Below are positions 44,715-54,008 of a stretch of DNA of 54,008 nucleotides, piece after piece (position 1 is the stretch's first letter; each line of letters starts with the position of its first letter). The position numbers were made by a program, and so were the translations under genes. This DNA is from Tepidiphilus sp. J10. Lineage in GTDB: Bacteria > Pseudomonadota > Gammaproteobacteria > Burkholderiales > Thiobacillaceae. Location of the stretch: the NCBI GenBank assembly GCA_945897865.1, contig CAMDHJ010000006.1:1-54008 (forward strand). Reading direction: 5' to 3'. Below the pieces are notes generated by a model, which was given only the letters and a program-made list of their open reading frames with translations, was not told the DNA's origin and searched no databases.

Positions 44715-45956
44715 ATGAGCAAGAAAAAAATCCTGGCCATGGTCATTGCAGGCGGTGAGGGTTCCCGCCTGCACCCCCTTACGGCAGAGCGCTCCAAGCC
44801 ATCCGTCCCGTTCGGCGCCCGCTATCGTATCGTCGACTTCGTCCTGTCCAATCTGGTCAATTCCGGCATCCACTCGATCTATCTGCTGGTGCAGTACAAA
44901 TCGCAGTCGTTGATCGAACATGTGCGCAAGGCCTGGGTGCTGCCGCCGCTGCTGCAGGAACATTTCATTACCGTGGTACCGCCGCAGATGCGGCGCGGCC
45001 AGGAATGGTTTCAGGGCACAGCGGATGCGGTCTACCAGAACATGAATCTGATCCGTCAACACAGCCCTGATTTGGTGCTGGTATTTGGCGCTGATCATAT
45101 CTACCGCATGGACATCCAACAGATGGTCGATTTCCATCTCGAAAAGGGGGCGGGCGCTACCGTCGCCGCGTTGCCGGTGCCGCTGCAACAAGCCTCCGGC
45201 TTCGGCATCATTGATGCCGATGCCAACGGCCGCATCCGCGCCTTCCAGGAAAAGCCGGCCAACCCGCCCGCGATGCCGTCGCGTCCCAGCCATGCTTTCG
45301 CCTCGATGGGTAATTACCTGTTCGATACGCAAGTGCTGTTGAATGCGCTGGAAAGCTGCAATGCCACTGGTGGTCACGATTTCGGCCAGAACGTGCTGCC
45401 CAGCCTGCTGGAAAGCGGCAAGTTGTTTGCCTACGACTTCAGCAGCAACAAAGTACCCGGTGTTCGGGCTTACGAAGAACCCGCCTACTGGCGTGACGTC
45501 GGCACGCTCGACGCTTATTACGATGCCCATATGGATGTACTCGGCCTGGAAGCCCGCTTCGATGCCTTCAACGCGCGTTGGCCCATCTTTTCAAGCAATT
45601 ACCAAGGGCCTGTCGCCAATTTCATCGATGCAAAAATCGAGCGTAGCATCGTCAGTGCCGGCTGCCTGATCAACGGCGCAAGCATCAAGAATTCGATCCT
45701 GCGGCGCGAAGTGGTGCTGGAACCAGGCGCGGAAGTCGAGGACTGCATCATCATGGATTACGTCGTCGTGCGACGCGGCGCCAAGCTGAAGCGGGTGATC
45801 GTCGACCGTTACAACGAAATTCCTGAGAACGCTCGCATCGGCTTCGACCCCGCCGCCGACCTCGCCCGCTTCAAGGTCACCGACAGCGGCATTGTGGTGA
45901 TCCCGGAAGGGCAACCGTTCCAGACTGCCCGCACCTCATTCAGCGGAGAGCTCTGA
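44715..45956 (+). CDS. glgC: Glucose-1-phosphate adenylyltransferase GlgC
   Basis: 413 residues from the ATG at 44715 ([19 protein letters not shown]). Makes ADP-glucose, the committed step of bacterial glycogen synthesis. Nucleotide site [41 protein letters not shown] and the C-terminal left-handed helix ([17 protein letters not shown]) are visible. The stop shares one base with the glgX start (TGATG). No glgA or glgB is in the window. Confidence 0.95.
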   Translation: MSKKKILAMVIAGGEGSRLHPLTAERSKPSVPFGARYRIVDFVLSNLVNSGIHSIYLLVQYKSQSLIEHVRKAWVLPPLLQEHFITVVPPQMRRGQEWFQGTADAVYQNMNLIRQHSPDLVLVFGADHIYRMDIQQMVDFHLEKGAGATVAALPVPLQQASGFGIIDADANGRIRAFQEKPANPPAMPSRPSHAFASMGNYLFDTQVLLNALESCNATGGHDFGQNVLPSLLESGKLFAYDFSSNKVPGVRAYEEPAYWRDVGTLDAYYDAHMDVLGLEARFDAFNARWPIFSSNYQGPVANFIDAKIERSIVSAGCLINGASIKNSILRREVVLEPGAEVEDCIIMDYVVVRRGAKLKRVIVDRYNEIPENARIGFDPAADLARFKVTDSGIVVIPEGQPFQTARTSFSGEL

Positions 45957-48106
45957 TGCCCGGCTTGACCGTCTGGCCGGGCAAACCGTACCCGCTTGGC
46001 GCCACCTGGGATGGCGAGGGGGTGAACTTTGCCCTCTTCTCGGAACATGCAGAGAAAGTCGAACTATGTCTGTTCGACATCAAGGGCCGGCGCGAAATCG
46101 AACGCATCACGCTGCCGGAACAGACCGATCAGGTCTGGCATGCCTACCTGCCGCAAGTGCGCCCCGGCCAACTCTATGGCTACCGGGTTTATGGTCCCTA
46201 CAACCCGGAAGCTGGCCAGCGTTTCAACCCGAACAAGCTGCTGCTCGACCCGTATGCCAAATCGATCACCGGGACGATGATCTGGTCAGATAGCCACTTC
46301 GGTTATCGCGTCGACCATCGGCTCGAAGACCTGTCATTCGACCGCCGCGACAGCGCCGCCGGCATGCTCAAATGCCAGGTCATCGACCCGGCCTTCACCT
46401 GGGGCGATGATCGCCCGCCGGCGGTTCCCTGGCATGACACGGTGATTCACGAACTGCATGTCAAAGGCTTCACGCAACAACATCCGGAGGTGCCGGCGGA
46501 TCTGCGCGGCACCTATGCCGGCCTGGCGACCGCGCCGGTGATTGCGCATCTGAAGAAGCTTGGCGTCACAGCAGTGGAACTGATGCCGGTACACGCCTTT
46601 GTCGATGACCGCTATCTGGTGGAAAAGGGCCTGCGCAATTACTGGGGCTACAACTCGGTCGGCTTCTTCGCGCCAGACGCGCGCTATAACGCTGGAGTCA
46701 ACGGCAGCAATCCGGTCAACGAATTCAAGAGCATGGTCAAGTCGCTGCACTCGGCCGGCATCGAAGTCATTCTCGACGTGGTCTACAACCACACCGCCGA
46801 AGGTAACCAGTTCGGTCCCACCCTCTGTTTCCGGGGCATCGACAACGCCGCCTATTACCGTCCGATGCCGGGCAAGCCGCGCTATTACAAGGACTACACC
46901 GGCTGCGGCAACACGCTCAACATGCTGCATCCGCGCGTGCTGCAACTGATCATGGATTCATTGCGCTACTGGATCCAGGAAATGCACGTCGATGGTTTCC
47001 GCTTCGACTTGGCCTCGGCGCTGGCGCGTGAACTGCACGAAGTCGACCGCCTGTCCGCCTTCTTCGACATCATCCACCAGGATCCGGTGATCTCGCAGGT
47101 CAAGCTGATTGCGGAACCCTGGGATCTGGGTGAAGGCGGCTATCAGGTCGGTAATTTCCCGGTTGGCTGGACCGAATGGAACGGCAAATACCGCGACGCC
47201 GTGCGCGCCTTCTGGAAAGGTGAGGGTGGCAGAATCGGCGAACTCGCCTACCGTCTCACCGGCTCATCCGACCTGTACGGCCGCGAAAGTCGGCGCCCCT
47301 ACGCCAGCATCAACTTTGTCACCGCGCACGACGGCTTCAGCCTGCGTGACCTGGTCAGCTACAACGACAAGCACAACGCATCCAACGGCGAAGACAACCG
47401 CGACGGCGAATCGCACAACCTGTCGTGGAACTGCGGCGCCGAAGGTATCAGCAACGACCCCGACATACTCGAACTGCGCGCCCGCCAGCGCCGTAACCTG
47501 CTCGCCACGCTGCTGCTCTCGCAAGGCGTGCCGATGCTGCTCGCCGGCGACGAACTCGGCCGCACGCAACTGGGCAACAACAACGCCTACTGCCAGGACA
47601 ATCCGGTGAGCTGGGTGAACTGGAATCTGGACACGGAAGACCAGCATTTCCTCGAATTCGTCCGCCGCATGATCAAGTTGCGCCACGATCACCCGATCTT
47701 CCGTCGCCGCAAGTTTTTCGAAGGCCGCCCGATCCACGGTGATGCGGTGAAGGACATCGCCTGGCACAACCCGAACGGCAGCGAAATGAGCGAAGTGGAA
47801 TGGAACCAGCACTTCGCGCGCAGCCTGTGCGTTTACCTTTCCGGCCGCGCCCTGGATGAATGCGACCGTTACGGACAACCCATCCGCGATGACGACTTTC
47901 TGCTGCTGATCAACGCACATTACGAAGCAATTCCGTTCACCCTGCCCGACTACCCGGGCAATACTCCCTGGCTGTGCGTCCTTGACACGGCCTATGCCGA
48001 AGGGCTTTCAACGGATGGCAGTTTTGCCAGCCGCAGCATCTTCACCCTGCATGGCCGTTCACTGGCTTTACTTTCCCGTCCCCACCGGCCCACCCATACC
48101 AAATGA
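45956..48106 (+). CDS. glgX: Glycogen debranching enzyme GlgX
   Basis: 716 residues, GH13 isoamylase type. N-terminal CBM48 domain ([20 protein letters not shown]), then the (beta/alpha)8 barrel with catalytic aspartate in [11 protein letters not shown], glutamate in [10 protein letters not shown] and aspartate in [12 protein letters not shown]. Cleaves alpha-1,6 branches of limit dextrins. It overlaps glgC by 1 bp and malQ by 4 bp (ATGA), so the three are translationally coupled. Confidence 0.94.
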   Translation: MPGLTVWPGKPYPLGATWDGEGVNFALFSEHAEKVELCLFDIKGRREIERITLPEQTDQVWHAYLPQVRPGQLYGYRVYGPYNPEAGQRFNPNKLLLDPYAKSITGTMIWSDSHFGYRVDHRLEDLSFDRRDSAAGMLKCQVIDPAFTWGDDRPPAVPWHDTVIHELHVKGFTQQHPEVPADLRGTYAGLATAPVIAHLKKLGVTAVELMPVHAFVDDRYLVEKGLRNYWGYNSVGFFAPDARYNAGVNGSNPVNEFKSMVKSLHSAGIEVILDVVYNHTAEGNQFGPTLCFRGIDNAAYYRPMPGKPRYYKDYTGCGNTLNMLHPRVLQLIMDSLRYWIQEMHVDGFRFDLASALARELHEVDRLSAFFDIIHQDPVISQVKLIAEPWDLGEGGYQVGNFPVGWTEWNGKYRDAVRAFWKGEGGRIGELAYRLTGSSDLYGRESRRPYASINFVTAHDGFSLRDLVSYNDKHNASNGEDNRDGESHNLSWNCGAEGISNDPDILELRARQRRNLLATLLLSQGVPMLLAGDELGRTQLGNNNAYCQDNPVSWVNWNLDTEDQHFLEFVRRMIKLRHDHPIFRRRKFFEGRPIHGDAVKDIAWHNPNGSEMSEVEWNQHFARSLCVYLSGRALDECDRYGQPIRDDDFLLLINAHYEAIPFTLPDYPGNTPWLCVLDTAYAEGLSTDGSFASRSIFTLHGRSLALLSRPHRPTHTK

Positions 48107-50346
48107 CTTCTGATTCTCCTCTGCAGCAACTTGCCCATCTCGCCGGCATCGTTTCCGAATATCACGACATCTGGGGCAACCTGCATGCTGCCTCGGACAG
48201 CACCCGCGTCGGGCTGCTGCGGGCGATGGGCGTCGCCGGTGATAACGAGATGGAAATCGCCACCTCGCTGGCCAATTGGCAAACTCGCCACTGGCGACAA
48301 CGTCTTGCCCCGGTGCAGGTTGCACCGGCCGGCCAGCCGCTTCGGGTGCAACTGCATCTGCCGGCAAGCGAAATGGCGACACGCCTGCGCTGGACACTGA
48401 CGCTGGAAGCGGCGGTAGACGTGGAGTTGACTGGTGAAACGAGCAGTGAATTGAGTGAAGAATTCCTGCCGGCCGACCTGCCGCAACTGGCCAGCAGCGA
48501 AATCGACGCCACCCAATGGCACGCCCTTGGCCTCGACCTGCCTGCCATCGCCCGCCCCGGCTATCACCAGTTGCAGATCGGCGACAGCAAACTCAGTCTC
48601 ATCCTGCACCCACCGCGTTGCCATCAGGCGCTCGCCGCTGAACAACGCGTCTGGGGCTTGTCGGTGCAGCTATATGGTGTGCGTTCAAAGCGAAACTGGG
48701 GCATCGGCGACTTCAGCGACCTGCGTCATCTGGCCGGCTGGGCGGCACAGGCCGGCGCCGACCTGATCGGCGTCAACCCGCTGCACGCGTTGTTTCCGCA
48801 CAATCCGCGCCACAACAGCCCGTACAGCCCATCGAGCCGCGAATTCCTCAACACAATTTATATTGATGTCGAAGCCGTGCCCGAGTATGCCGACCATGGC
48901 GGCGCCAATGTCATCGTCGAGGCCGCCGACTTCCAGGCCAGACTGGATGCGTTGCGGGCGTCTGAACTGGTCGATTACGTCAGCATTGCGCAACTCAAGA
49001 CCATCGTGCTGGAACGCCTGTATCGCCATTTCCGCAAGCAACATCTGGCGATCGGCAGCCCACGCGCGCTGGAATTCCGCGAATATCAGCGGCAAGGCGG
49101 CACCGATCTGGCGAAATTCGCGCTGTATCAGGCCTTGCAGGAACACCTTTACGCCGAGGACAGCAACTACTGGGGTTGGCCGGTATGGCCGGAAGCTTTC
49201 CGCGACCCGAATTCAGCCGCTGTTGCCGCCTTCACCACCGAATTCGGCGAGCGAGTCGAATATTTCCAATACCTGCAATGGCTCGCCGCCACGCAACTGG
49301 AATCCGCCTGCGCTGCGGCAAAACAGCACGGCATGCAGATCGGCCTGTATCAGGATCTGGCGGTTGGCGTTGATCTCGGCGGCGCCGACACCTGGGCCAA
49401 CCGTGATCTGTATGCCATCGGCGCGCGCATCGGCTGCCCGCCCGACGATTTCAGCCTGATGGGCCAGGACTGGGGCCTGCCGCCGTGGATTCCCGAACGC
49501 TTGCATGAACAGGCCTATGCGCCGTTCATCGCCATGCTGCGCGCCAACATGCGCGGTGCCGGCGCATTGCGGCTTGATCATGTGATGGGCCTGATGCGTC
49601 TGTACTGGGCGCCGCCTGGCGAAGATGCACGCAGCGGCGCTTATCTGAACTACCCGCTGCAAGACCTGCTTGGCATCCTTGCGCTGGAAAGCCAGCGTAA
49701 CCACTGTTTGATCGTCGGTGAAGATCTCGGCACCGTGCCCGACGCAGTGCGCGGCGCGCTGTACGACCTCGGCGTGCTGACCTACCGGCTGTTCTATTTC
49801 GAACGCAACTGGGGGCCGGATAACCACGCCGCGTTCAAATTGCCGCACGAATATCCTGCGCAAGCGCTGGTCTCCGCCAGCACACACGACCTGCCCACCC
49901 TGGCCGGCTTCTGGCAAGGCGCCGATATCGAATTGCGCACCCGTCTCGGCCTGTATCCGAGTGAAGACCAGCGTTTGCGCCAGATTGAAGAACGCAGCCA
50001 AGATCGTGGCCGCCTGCTGGGTACATTGGCGCAAGCCGGTTTACTGCCGGAAGGCATATCGCAAGACCCCAATCAAGTGCCAGTCATGACCCCCGCACTG
50101 CTGCGTGCCATCCAGCGCTATCTGGCACGCACGCCTTCCATGCTGTGCATGCTGCAGGCAGAAGACCTGCTCGGCCAGACCGAACAGGCCAATTTGCCCG
50201 GCACGGTTGACCAGCATCCCAACTGGCAGAGAAAACTTCGGCTCGACATCGAGACATGGATGTCCGATAACGATATACAGGCAATGACCGAAGCGCTGAA
50301 CACCGAACGCAACACCAGATCAAAGCCGGATCGCACAATGACGTAA
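48103..50346 (+). CDS. malQ: 4-alpha-glucanotransferase MalQ
   Basis: 747 residues, GH77. Rearranges maltodextrins released by debranching and phosphorolysis. The N-terminal region (about 1-185) is a MalQ extension; the catalytic core starts at [20 protein letters not shown]. Catalytic residues are in LRLDHVMGL (nucleophile Asp), [11 protein letters not shown] (Glu) and [13 protein letters not shown] (Asp). It overlaps glgX by 4 bp and is followed after only 30 bp by hoxF. Confidence 0.94.
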   Translation: MTSDSPLQQLAHLAGIVSEYHDIWGNLHAASDSTRVGLLRAMGVAGDNEMEIATSLANWQTRHWRQRLAPVQVAPAGQPLRVQLHLPASEMATRLRWTLTLEAAVDVELTGETSSELSEEFLPADLPQLASSEIDATQWHALGLDLPAIARPGYHQLQIGDSKLSLILHPPRCHQALAAEQRVWGLSVQLYGVRSKRNWGIGDFSDLRHLAGWAAQAGADLIGVNPLHALFPHNPRHNSPYSPSSREFLNTIYIDVEAVPEYADHGGANVIVEAADFQARLDALRASELVDYVSIAQLKTIVLERLYRHFRKQHLAIGSPRALEFREYQRQGGTDLAKFALYQALQEHLYAEDSNYWGWPVWPEAFRDPNSAAVAAFTTEFGERVEYFQYLQWLAATQLESACAAAKQHGMQIGLYQDLAVGVDLGGADTWANRDLYAIGARIGCPPDDFSLMGQDWGLPPWIPERLHEQAYAPFIAMLRANMRGAGALRLDHVMGLMRLYWAPPGEDARSGAYLNYPLQDLLGILALESQRNHCLIVGEDLGTVPDAVRGALYDLGVLTYRLFYFERNWGPDNHAAFKLPHEYPAQALVSASTHDLPTLAGFWQGADIELRTRLGLYPSEDQRLRQIEERSQDRGRLLGTLAQAGLLPEGISQDPNQVPVMTPALLRAIQRYLARTPSMLCMLQAEDLLGQTEQANLPGTVDQHPNWQRKLRLDIETWMSDNDIQAMTEALNTERNTRSKPDRTMT

Positions 50347-50376
50347 CGCCGGGCCGCCCCGGCAAGGAGATGACGC

Positions 50377-52284
50377 ATGCCGCAATCGAACCTGTCACCG
50401 GAATTGACAACAACCGGACTGACAAGCCTGCTGGATGGACAGGGCCGCAAGCCGACCCGTCTGCTGCAAATCCTGATTGAAATCCAGGCCGCACAGCACT
50501 GGATCAGCCCGGAAAACATCGATCAACTGGCTGCGGAATTGAATCTGCCGCGCGCCCGCATCGAAGGCGTCATCGGCTTCTACAGTTTTCTCCACGCCGA
50601 ACCCGCCGGCCAATTCCGCTTGCTTTTCTCCGACAACATCACCGACCGCATGCTGGGCAACCAGAACCTGCTCGAATACCTGTGCAACAAACTCTGGCTT
50701 GAACGTGGTCATGTTTCCGAGGATGGTCTGGTCTCGGTCGACACCACGTCCTGCACCGGCCTGTGCGACCAAGGTCCGGCCATGCTGGCGAATGGCATGG
50801 CGATTCCGCGTCTAACCCGCGAACGGCTGGATGAGATCGCTGAACTGGTGCTGCAAAAGGTGCCGGTAACGCAATGGCCGGCCGAGTTGTTCGTGATTGA
50901 AAACAATATCCAGCGGCGCGAGATTCTGCTCGCCAACTCGATGCAACCCGGCGATGCACTCCGCGCCGCCATCGCCCAGGTCTGCGTGCCGGGCAGCGCG
51001 GTAGAAGCCGCCGCCAACCAACGCTCCTGGCGTGAGGGCATTCCCAGCGTCGCGTTGTGTGCACCGGTGTCGACACTGGAAGAAATCAAGCGCTCCAACC
51101 TGCGCGGACGCGGCGGCGCCGGCTTCACCACCGGCCTGAAATGGGAAGCCTGCCGCAACGCGCCCGGCGGCGAAGACAACCGAACCCGCTATGTCGTCTG
51201 CAACGCCGATGAAGGCGAGCCGGGCACGTTCAAGGATCGCGTACTGCTGACCACTCAGGCCGATCTGCTGTTTGAGGGCATGACGCTGTGCGCTTTTGCC
51301 ATCAACGCCAAACAGGGTTTTCTCTATCTGCGCGGCGAATACCGCTATCTGCTTGAACCGCTCAATGCGGTGCTGCAACGTCGCCGAGACGCCAACCTGC
51401 TGGGCGCCAATATCCTCGGCCAGGCCGGATTTGATTTCGACATCGAAATCCATCTCGGCGCAGGCGCTTATGTATGCGGCGAAGAATCGGCATTGATCGA
51501 ATCGCTCGAAGGCAAGCGCGGCATTCCGCGCAACCGGCCGCCTTACCCGGTCACCCACGGCTACCTGGACAAACCAACCACGGTCAACAACGTCGAAACC
51601 TTCTGCGCCGCCGCGCTGGTCGGTCTGCATGGCGGCGACTGGTATCGCGGCATCGGCACCGCCAAATCCGCCGGCACGAAAATCCTCTCGGTTTCCGGCG
51701 ACTGCGCCCGGCCCGGCATTTATGAATACCCGTTCGGCGTCACGGTACGCCAGGTGCTGATCGATTGCGGTGCCGAAAATACGTTGGCAGTGCAGGTCAG
51801 CGGTCCCTCCGGCGTCTGCATCGGCGCCGACGAGTTCGACCGTCGTATCGCCTTCGAAGACCTGGCGACCGCCGGCGCCTTCATGGTGTTCGACGAAAGC
51901 CGCGACATGTTCGAGGTGGCACGCAACTTCGCGCATTTCTTCGCCCATGAAAGCTGCGGTTTTTGCACGCCGTGCCGGGTCGGCACCGCCATGCTGAAAG
52001 CCACCATGGACAAGATCGCGATCGGCCACGGCACGCAATACGATCTGGCCGAAATTGATCAACTCAACCGCATCCTGCTGCAATCGGCGCACTGCGGCCT
52101 CGGCCATACCGCCTGCAACCCGACGCTGGACACGCTGAAACGCTTCCGCCCGACCTATGAACGGCGCTTGAAGTCGCTCGATTTCGAACCCGCCTTCGAC
52201 CTCGACGGCGCGCTTGCCACCGCGCGCCGCATGACCGGCCGCGACGATGCCGGTGCCCACCTCAGCATGGAGGCTGAATCATGA
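50377..52284 (+). CDS. hoxF: NAD-reducing hydrogenase diaphorase subunit HoxF
   Basis: 635 residues, a NuoE-NuoF fusion. The N-terminal NuoE-like part (about 1-165) keeps TTSCTGLCDQGP but shows none of the usual upstream Cys pair, with SDNITDRMLG at that place. The NuoF-like part has the NADH/FMN glycine loop RGRGGAGFTTGLKWEAC (about residue 243), AGAYVCGEESALIES and the [4Fe-4S] site ESCGFCTPC...HCGLGHTAC. With HoxU it passes electrons between NAD and the HoxYH hydrogenase. AAGGAG lies before the ATG. It follows malQ by 30 bp. Confidence 0.94.
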   Translation: MPQSNLSPELTTTGLTSLLDGQGRKPTRLLQILIEIQAAQHWISPENIDQLAAELNLPRARIEGVIGFYSFLHAEPAGQFRLLFSDNITDRMLGNQNLLEYLCNKLWLERGHVSEDGLVSVDTTSCTGLCDQGPAMLANGMAIPRLTRERLDEIAELVLQKVPVTQWPAELFVIENNIQRREILLANSMQPGDALRAAIAQVCVPGSAVEAAANQRSWREGIPSVALCAPVSTLEEIKRSNLRGRGGAGFTTGLKWEACRNAPGGEDNRTRYVVCNADEGEPGTFKDRVLLTTQADLLFEGMTLCAFAINAKQGFLYLRGEYRYLLEPLNAVLQRRRDANLLGANILGQAGFDFDIEIHLGAGAYVCGEESALIESLEGKRGIPRNRPPYPVTHGYLDKPTTVNNVETFCAAALVGLHGGDWYRGIGTAKSAGTKILSVSGDCARPGIYEYPFGVTVRQVLIDCGAENTLAVQVSGPSGVCIGADEFDRRIAFEDLATAGAFMVFDESRDMFEVARNFAHFFAHESCGFCTPCRVGTAMLKATMDKIAIGHGTQYDLAEIDQLNRILLQSAHCGLGHTACNPTLDTLKRFRPTYERRLKSLDFEPAFDLDGALATARRMTGRDDAGAHLSMEAES

Positions 52285-53054
52285 GCGAAACCTTCCAACT
52301 CGACGGTGAAGACATCCCGTTCGCGCCTGGCCAGACCGTGCTGCAAGCCGCGCTCAGCGCTGGCCATTACATCCCGCACCTGTGCTACCACCCGGAATTC
52401 AAACCGCACGGAAGTTGCAAGGTATGCACGGTAAAAATCGGCGGGGGTAACAACACTCGAACTGCCGCCTCGTGCACGCTGCCGGCGCAAGCAGGTCTGG
52501 AAATCGAAAGCGATACGGAAGAAATGAACGCGCTACGTCGCACGCTGGTGCAGATGCTGTTCGCCGAAGGCAACCACTTCTGCCCCTCCTGCGAGAAGAG
52601 CGGCAATTGCGAGTTGCAGGCGCTGGGTTCCGATCTCGGCGTGATGACCGCCGGCTTCCGCCACTTCTACCCGGACCGGCCGGTGGATGCCTCGCACCCC
52701 GACATCCTGCTCGATTTCAACCGTTGCATCCTGTGCGAACTGTGCGTCCGCGCTTCTTGCGAAGTCGATGAAAAATGCGTCTTCTCCCTCTCCGGCCGCG
52801 GCATTACCAAGCATCTGGTGGTGAATGCGACGTCCGGCAAACTGGCCGATACCGACATCGCGCTGACCGACAAGGCGATGCAGGTTTGCCCGGTCGGCGT
52901 CATCCTCAAAAAGCGTGTCGGTTTCGCCGTACCCATCGGCCAACGCCGTTACGATCAGCGTCCGATCAGCGCCCAGGCGCTCGACGATGCCCCGCGCCCG
53001 CCGAGTGCAAGTGGACCTAACGGCAGTGGCGTGTGCCAGGCCTGTGAGGAGTAA
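52281..53054 (+). CDS. hoxU: NAD-reducing hydrogenase diaphorase subunit HoxU
   Basis: 257 residues, like the N-terminal part of NuoG. A [2Fe-2S] domain (CYHPEFKPHGSCKVC), a His/Cys [4Fe-4S] site (HFCPSCEKSGNCELQ) and a two-cluster ferredoxin domain (CILCELCVRASCEVD, later CPVG). It carries electrons between HoxF and HoxY. ATGA overlaps the hoxF stop. A proline/serine-rich C-terminal tail ending CQACEE adds an extra CxxC-like pair of uncertain meaning. Confidence 0.94.
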   Translation: MSETFQLDGEDIPFAPGQTVLQAALSAGHYIPHLCYHPEFKPHGSCKVCTVKIGGGNNTRTAASCTLPAQAGLEIESDTEEMNALRRTLVQMLFAEGNHFCPSCEKSGNCELQALGSDLGVMTAGFRHFYPDRPVDASHPDILLDFNRCILCELCVRASCEVDEKCVFSLSGRGITKHLVVNATSGKLADTDIALTDKAMQVCPVGVILKKRVGFAVPIGQRRYDQRPISAQALDDAPRPPSASGPNGSGVCQACEE

Positions 53055-53059
53055 GTCAG

Positions 53060-53611
53060 ATGACCAATCCCGAACAAAAGAAAATCCGCGTCGCCACCAC
53101 CTCGCTGGCCGGCTGCTTCGGCTGCCACATGTCGTTGCTGGATATCGACGAACGCCTGTTCACACTGCTCGAACATGTCGAGTTCGACCGCTCGCCGCTG
53201 ACCGATATCAAACACTGCGGCCCGTGCGATGTCGGCCTGGTTGAAGGCGGTCTGTGCAACGCCGAAAACGTGCATGTGCTGCGCGAGTTCCGCAAGAACT
53301 GCAAGATCCTGGTCGCCGTCGGCGCCTGCGCGGTCACCGGCGGCCTGCCGGCGCAACGCAATCACCTCGACCTGGCCGATTGTCTGCAAGAGGTTTACGT
53401 CACCGAAGTCAGCCTGCACAACGGCCTGATTCCGAACGACCCGGAACTGCCGCTGCCGCTCGACAAAGTGCATCCGCTGCATGAAGTGGTGAAAGTCGAT
53501 TACTTCATCCCCGGCTGCCCGCCTTCCGCCGATACGCTATGGAAATTCCTCACCGATCTGCTCGCCGGGCGCACACCCACACTCGGCGTCGAACTGACTC
53601 GTTACGATTGA
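53060..53611 (+). CDS. hoxY: NAD-reducing [NiFe] hydrogenase small subunit HoxY
   Basis: 183 residues, the short small subunit of group 3d hydrogenases. Proximal [4Fe-4S] ligands are in [22 protein letters not shown] and IPGCPPSAD. It has no signal peptide and no medial or distal cluster domain, as expected for a cytoplasmic bidirectional enzyme. GAGGAG precedes the ATG, 5 bp after hoxU. Confidence 0.95.
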   Translation: MTNPEQKKIRVATTSLAGCFGCHMSLLDIDERLFTLLEHVEFDRSPLTDIKHCGPCDVGLVEGGLCNAENVHVLREFRKNCKILVAVGACAVTGGLPAQRNHLDLADCLQEVYVTEVSLHNGLIPNDPELPLPLDKVHPLHEVVKVDYFIPGCPPSADTLWKFLTDLLAGRTPTLGVELTRYD

Positions 53612-53618
53612 GGTCAAC

Positions 53619-54008
53619 ATGACTATGCAACTCGAAACCGCCCAAAACCCCGGAACCCTGCGCCGCGTTGCGATCGATCCGATCTCGCGCGTCGAAGGCC
53701 ACGGCAAGGTCACGCTGCTGCTCGACGAAGACGACCATATCCAGCAGGTACGCCTGCACATCGTCGAATTTCGTGGCTTCGAAAAATTCATCCAGGGCCG
53801 GCCGTACTGGGAAATCCCGGTCATGGTGCAGCGCCTGTGCGGCATCTGCCCGGTGTCGCACCACCTCGCCGCGTCCAAGGCGCTCGACCAGATCGTTGGC
53901 GCACATCATCTAACGCCCACCGCCGACAAGCTGCGCCGATTGATGCATTACGGCCAGATGCTGCAATCACATGCGCTGCATTTCTTCCACCTGTCGTCAC
54001 CCGACCTG
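53619..54008 (+). CDS. hoxH: NAD-reducing [NiFe] hydrogenase large subunit HoxH (partial, 3-prime end outside window)
   Basis: The first 130 residues of an expected 470-490. The L1 motif RVEGHGK (residues 24-30) and L2 motif [11 protein letters not shown] with C74 and C77, two of the four nickel-site cysteines, are present. The C-terminal DPCxxCxxH motif and the protease-cleaved tail lie beyond the window. GAGGT precedes the ATG at 53619, 7 bp after hoxY. Confidence 0.93.
   Translation, partial: MTMQLETAQNPGTLRRVAIDPISRVEGHGKVTLLLDEDDHIQQVRLHIVEFRGFEKFIQGRPYWEIPVMVQRLCGICPVSHHLAASKALDQIVGAHHLTPTADKLRRLMHYGQMLQSHALHFFHLSSPDL

Overview
The window looks like chromosome of a betaproteobacterium, most likely a chemolithotroph of the Nitrosomonadales type (sulfur or iron oxidiser relatives). 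This rests on high GC, the betaproteobacterial order yceD-rpmF-plsX-fabHDG-acpP-fabF-pabC-mltG-tmk-holB-pilZ-tatD, the cmk-rpsA-ihfB-lapAB-pyrF order, and a lithotrophic gene set (SoeABC sulfite dehydrogenase and a Hox-type NAD-reducing [NiFe] hydrogenase). The genus cannot be fixed from the sequence alone.

Layout. 1-4841 (+): soeA, soeB and soeC for cytoplasmic sulfite oxidation to the quinone pool, with a 32-bp-arm hairpin between soeA and soeB and a heptamer repeat element between soeB and soeC. 4949-11406: a small exported protein, ridA, recG, a divergent J-domain protein (-), and the overlapping run ubiC-ubiA-tcdA (+). 11497-17794 (-): a VTT-domain membrane protein, then a tightly overlapping envelope-glycan operon made of a polyprenyl-phosphate glycosyltransferase, GT83, PAP2, GT83 and a second PAP2. 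The last gene is broken by two in-frame stops. 18090-29101 (-): the fatty-acid and phospholipid operon followed by pabC, mltG, tmk, holB, pilZ and tatD. 29168-33999 (+): two-subunit pyruvate carboxylase, Maf and a tetrapyrrole-methylase-family methyltransferase. 33972-39156 (-): an exported ATP-dependent DNA ligase, cysM, ugd, pyrF and lapB/lapA. 39498-40931: a convergent pair, an orphan ParA-like ATPase (+) and a YcgR-like PilZ protein (-), placed between lapA and ihfB. 41131-44000 (-): ihfB, rpsA, cmk. 44155-54008 (+): a small coiled-coil protein, then glgC-glgX-malQ running with a 30-bp gap into hoxF-hoxU-hoxY-hoxH. hoxH is cut by the window edge.

How the genes work together. SoeABC would feed electrons from sulfite into quinone. 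Hox would exchange electrons between H2 and NAD(H). Because the hox genes directly follow a glycogen synthesis and mobilisation set in the same direction, one transcript may tie carbon storage and fermentative or redox balancing to hydrogen metabolism. PycAB supplies oxaloacetate, and the fab cluster supplies acyl chains and couples lipid, ribosome and replication functions.

Most unusual structure. Three intergenic regions (about 3779-3848, 32499-32625 and 35745-35820) have unrelated base sequences but the same design: runs of 7-bp units on one arm, a short unique core, and the same units inverted on the other arm. They look like one class of heptamer palindromic repeat. Other points of note are the double-nonsense PAP2 pseudogene, a terminator-like hairpin in the rpsA leader, a near-consensus promoter that would make yceD almost leaderless, and the glycogen-hydrogenase gene fusion of context. 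No rRNA, tRNA, CRISPR array or insertion sequence was seen.
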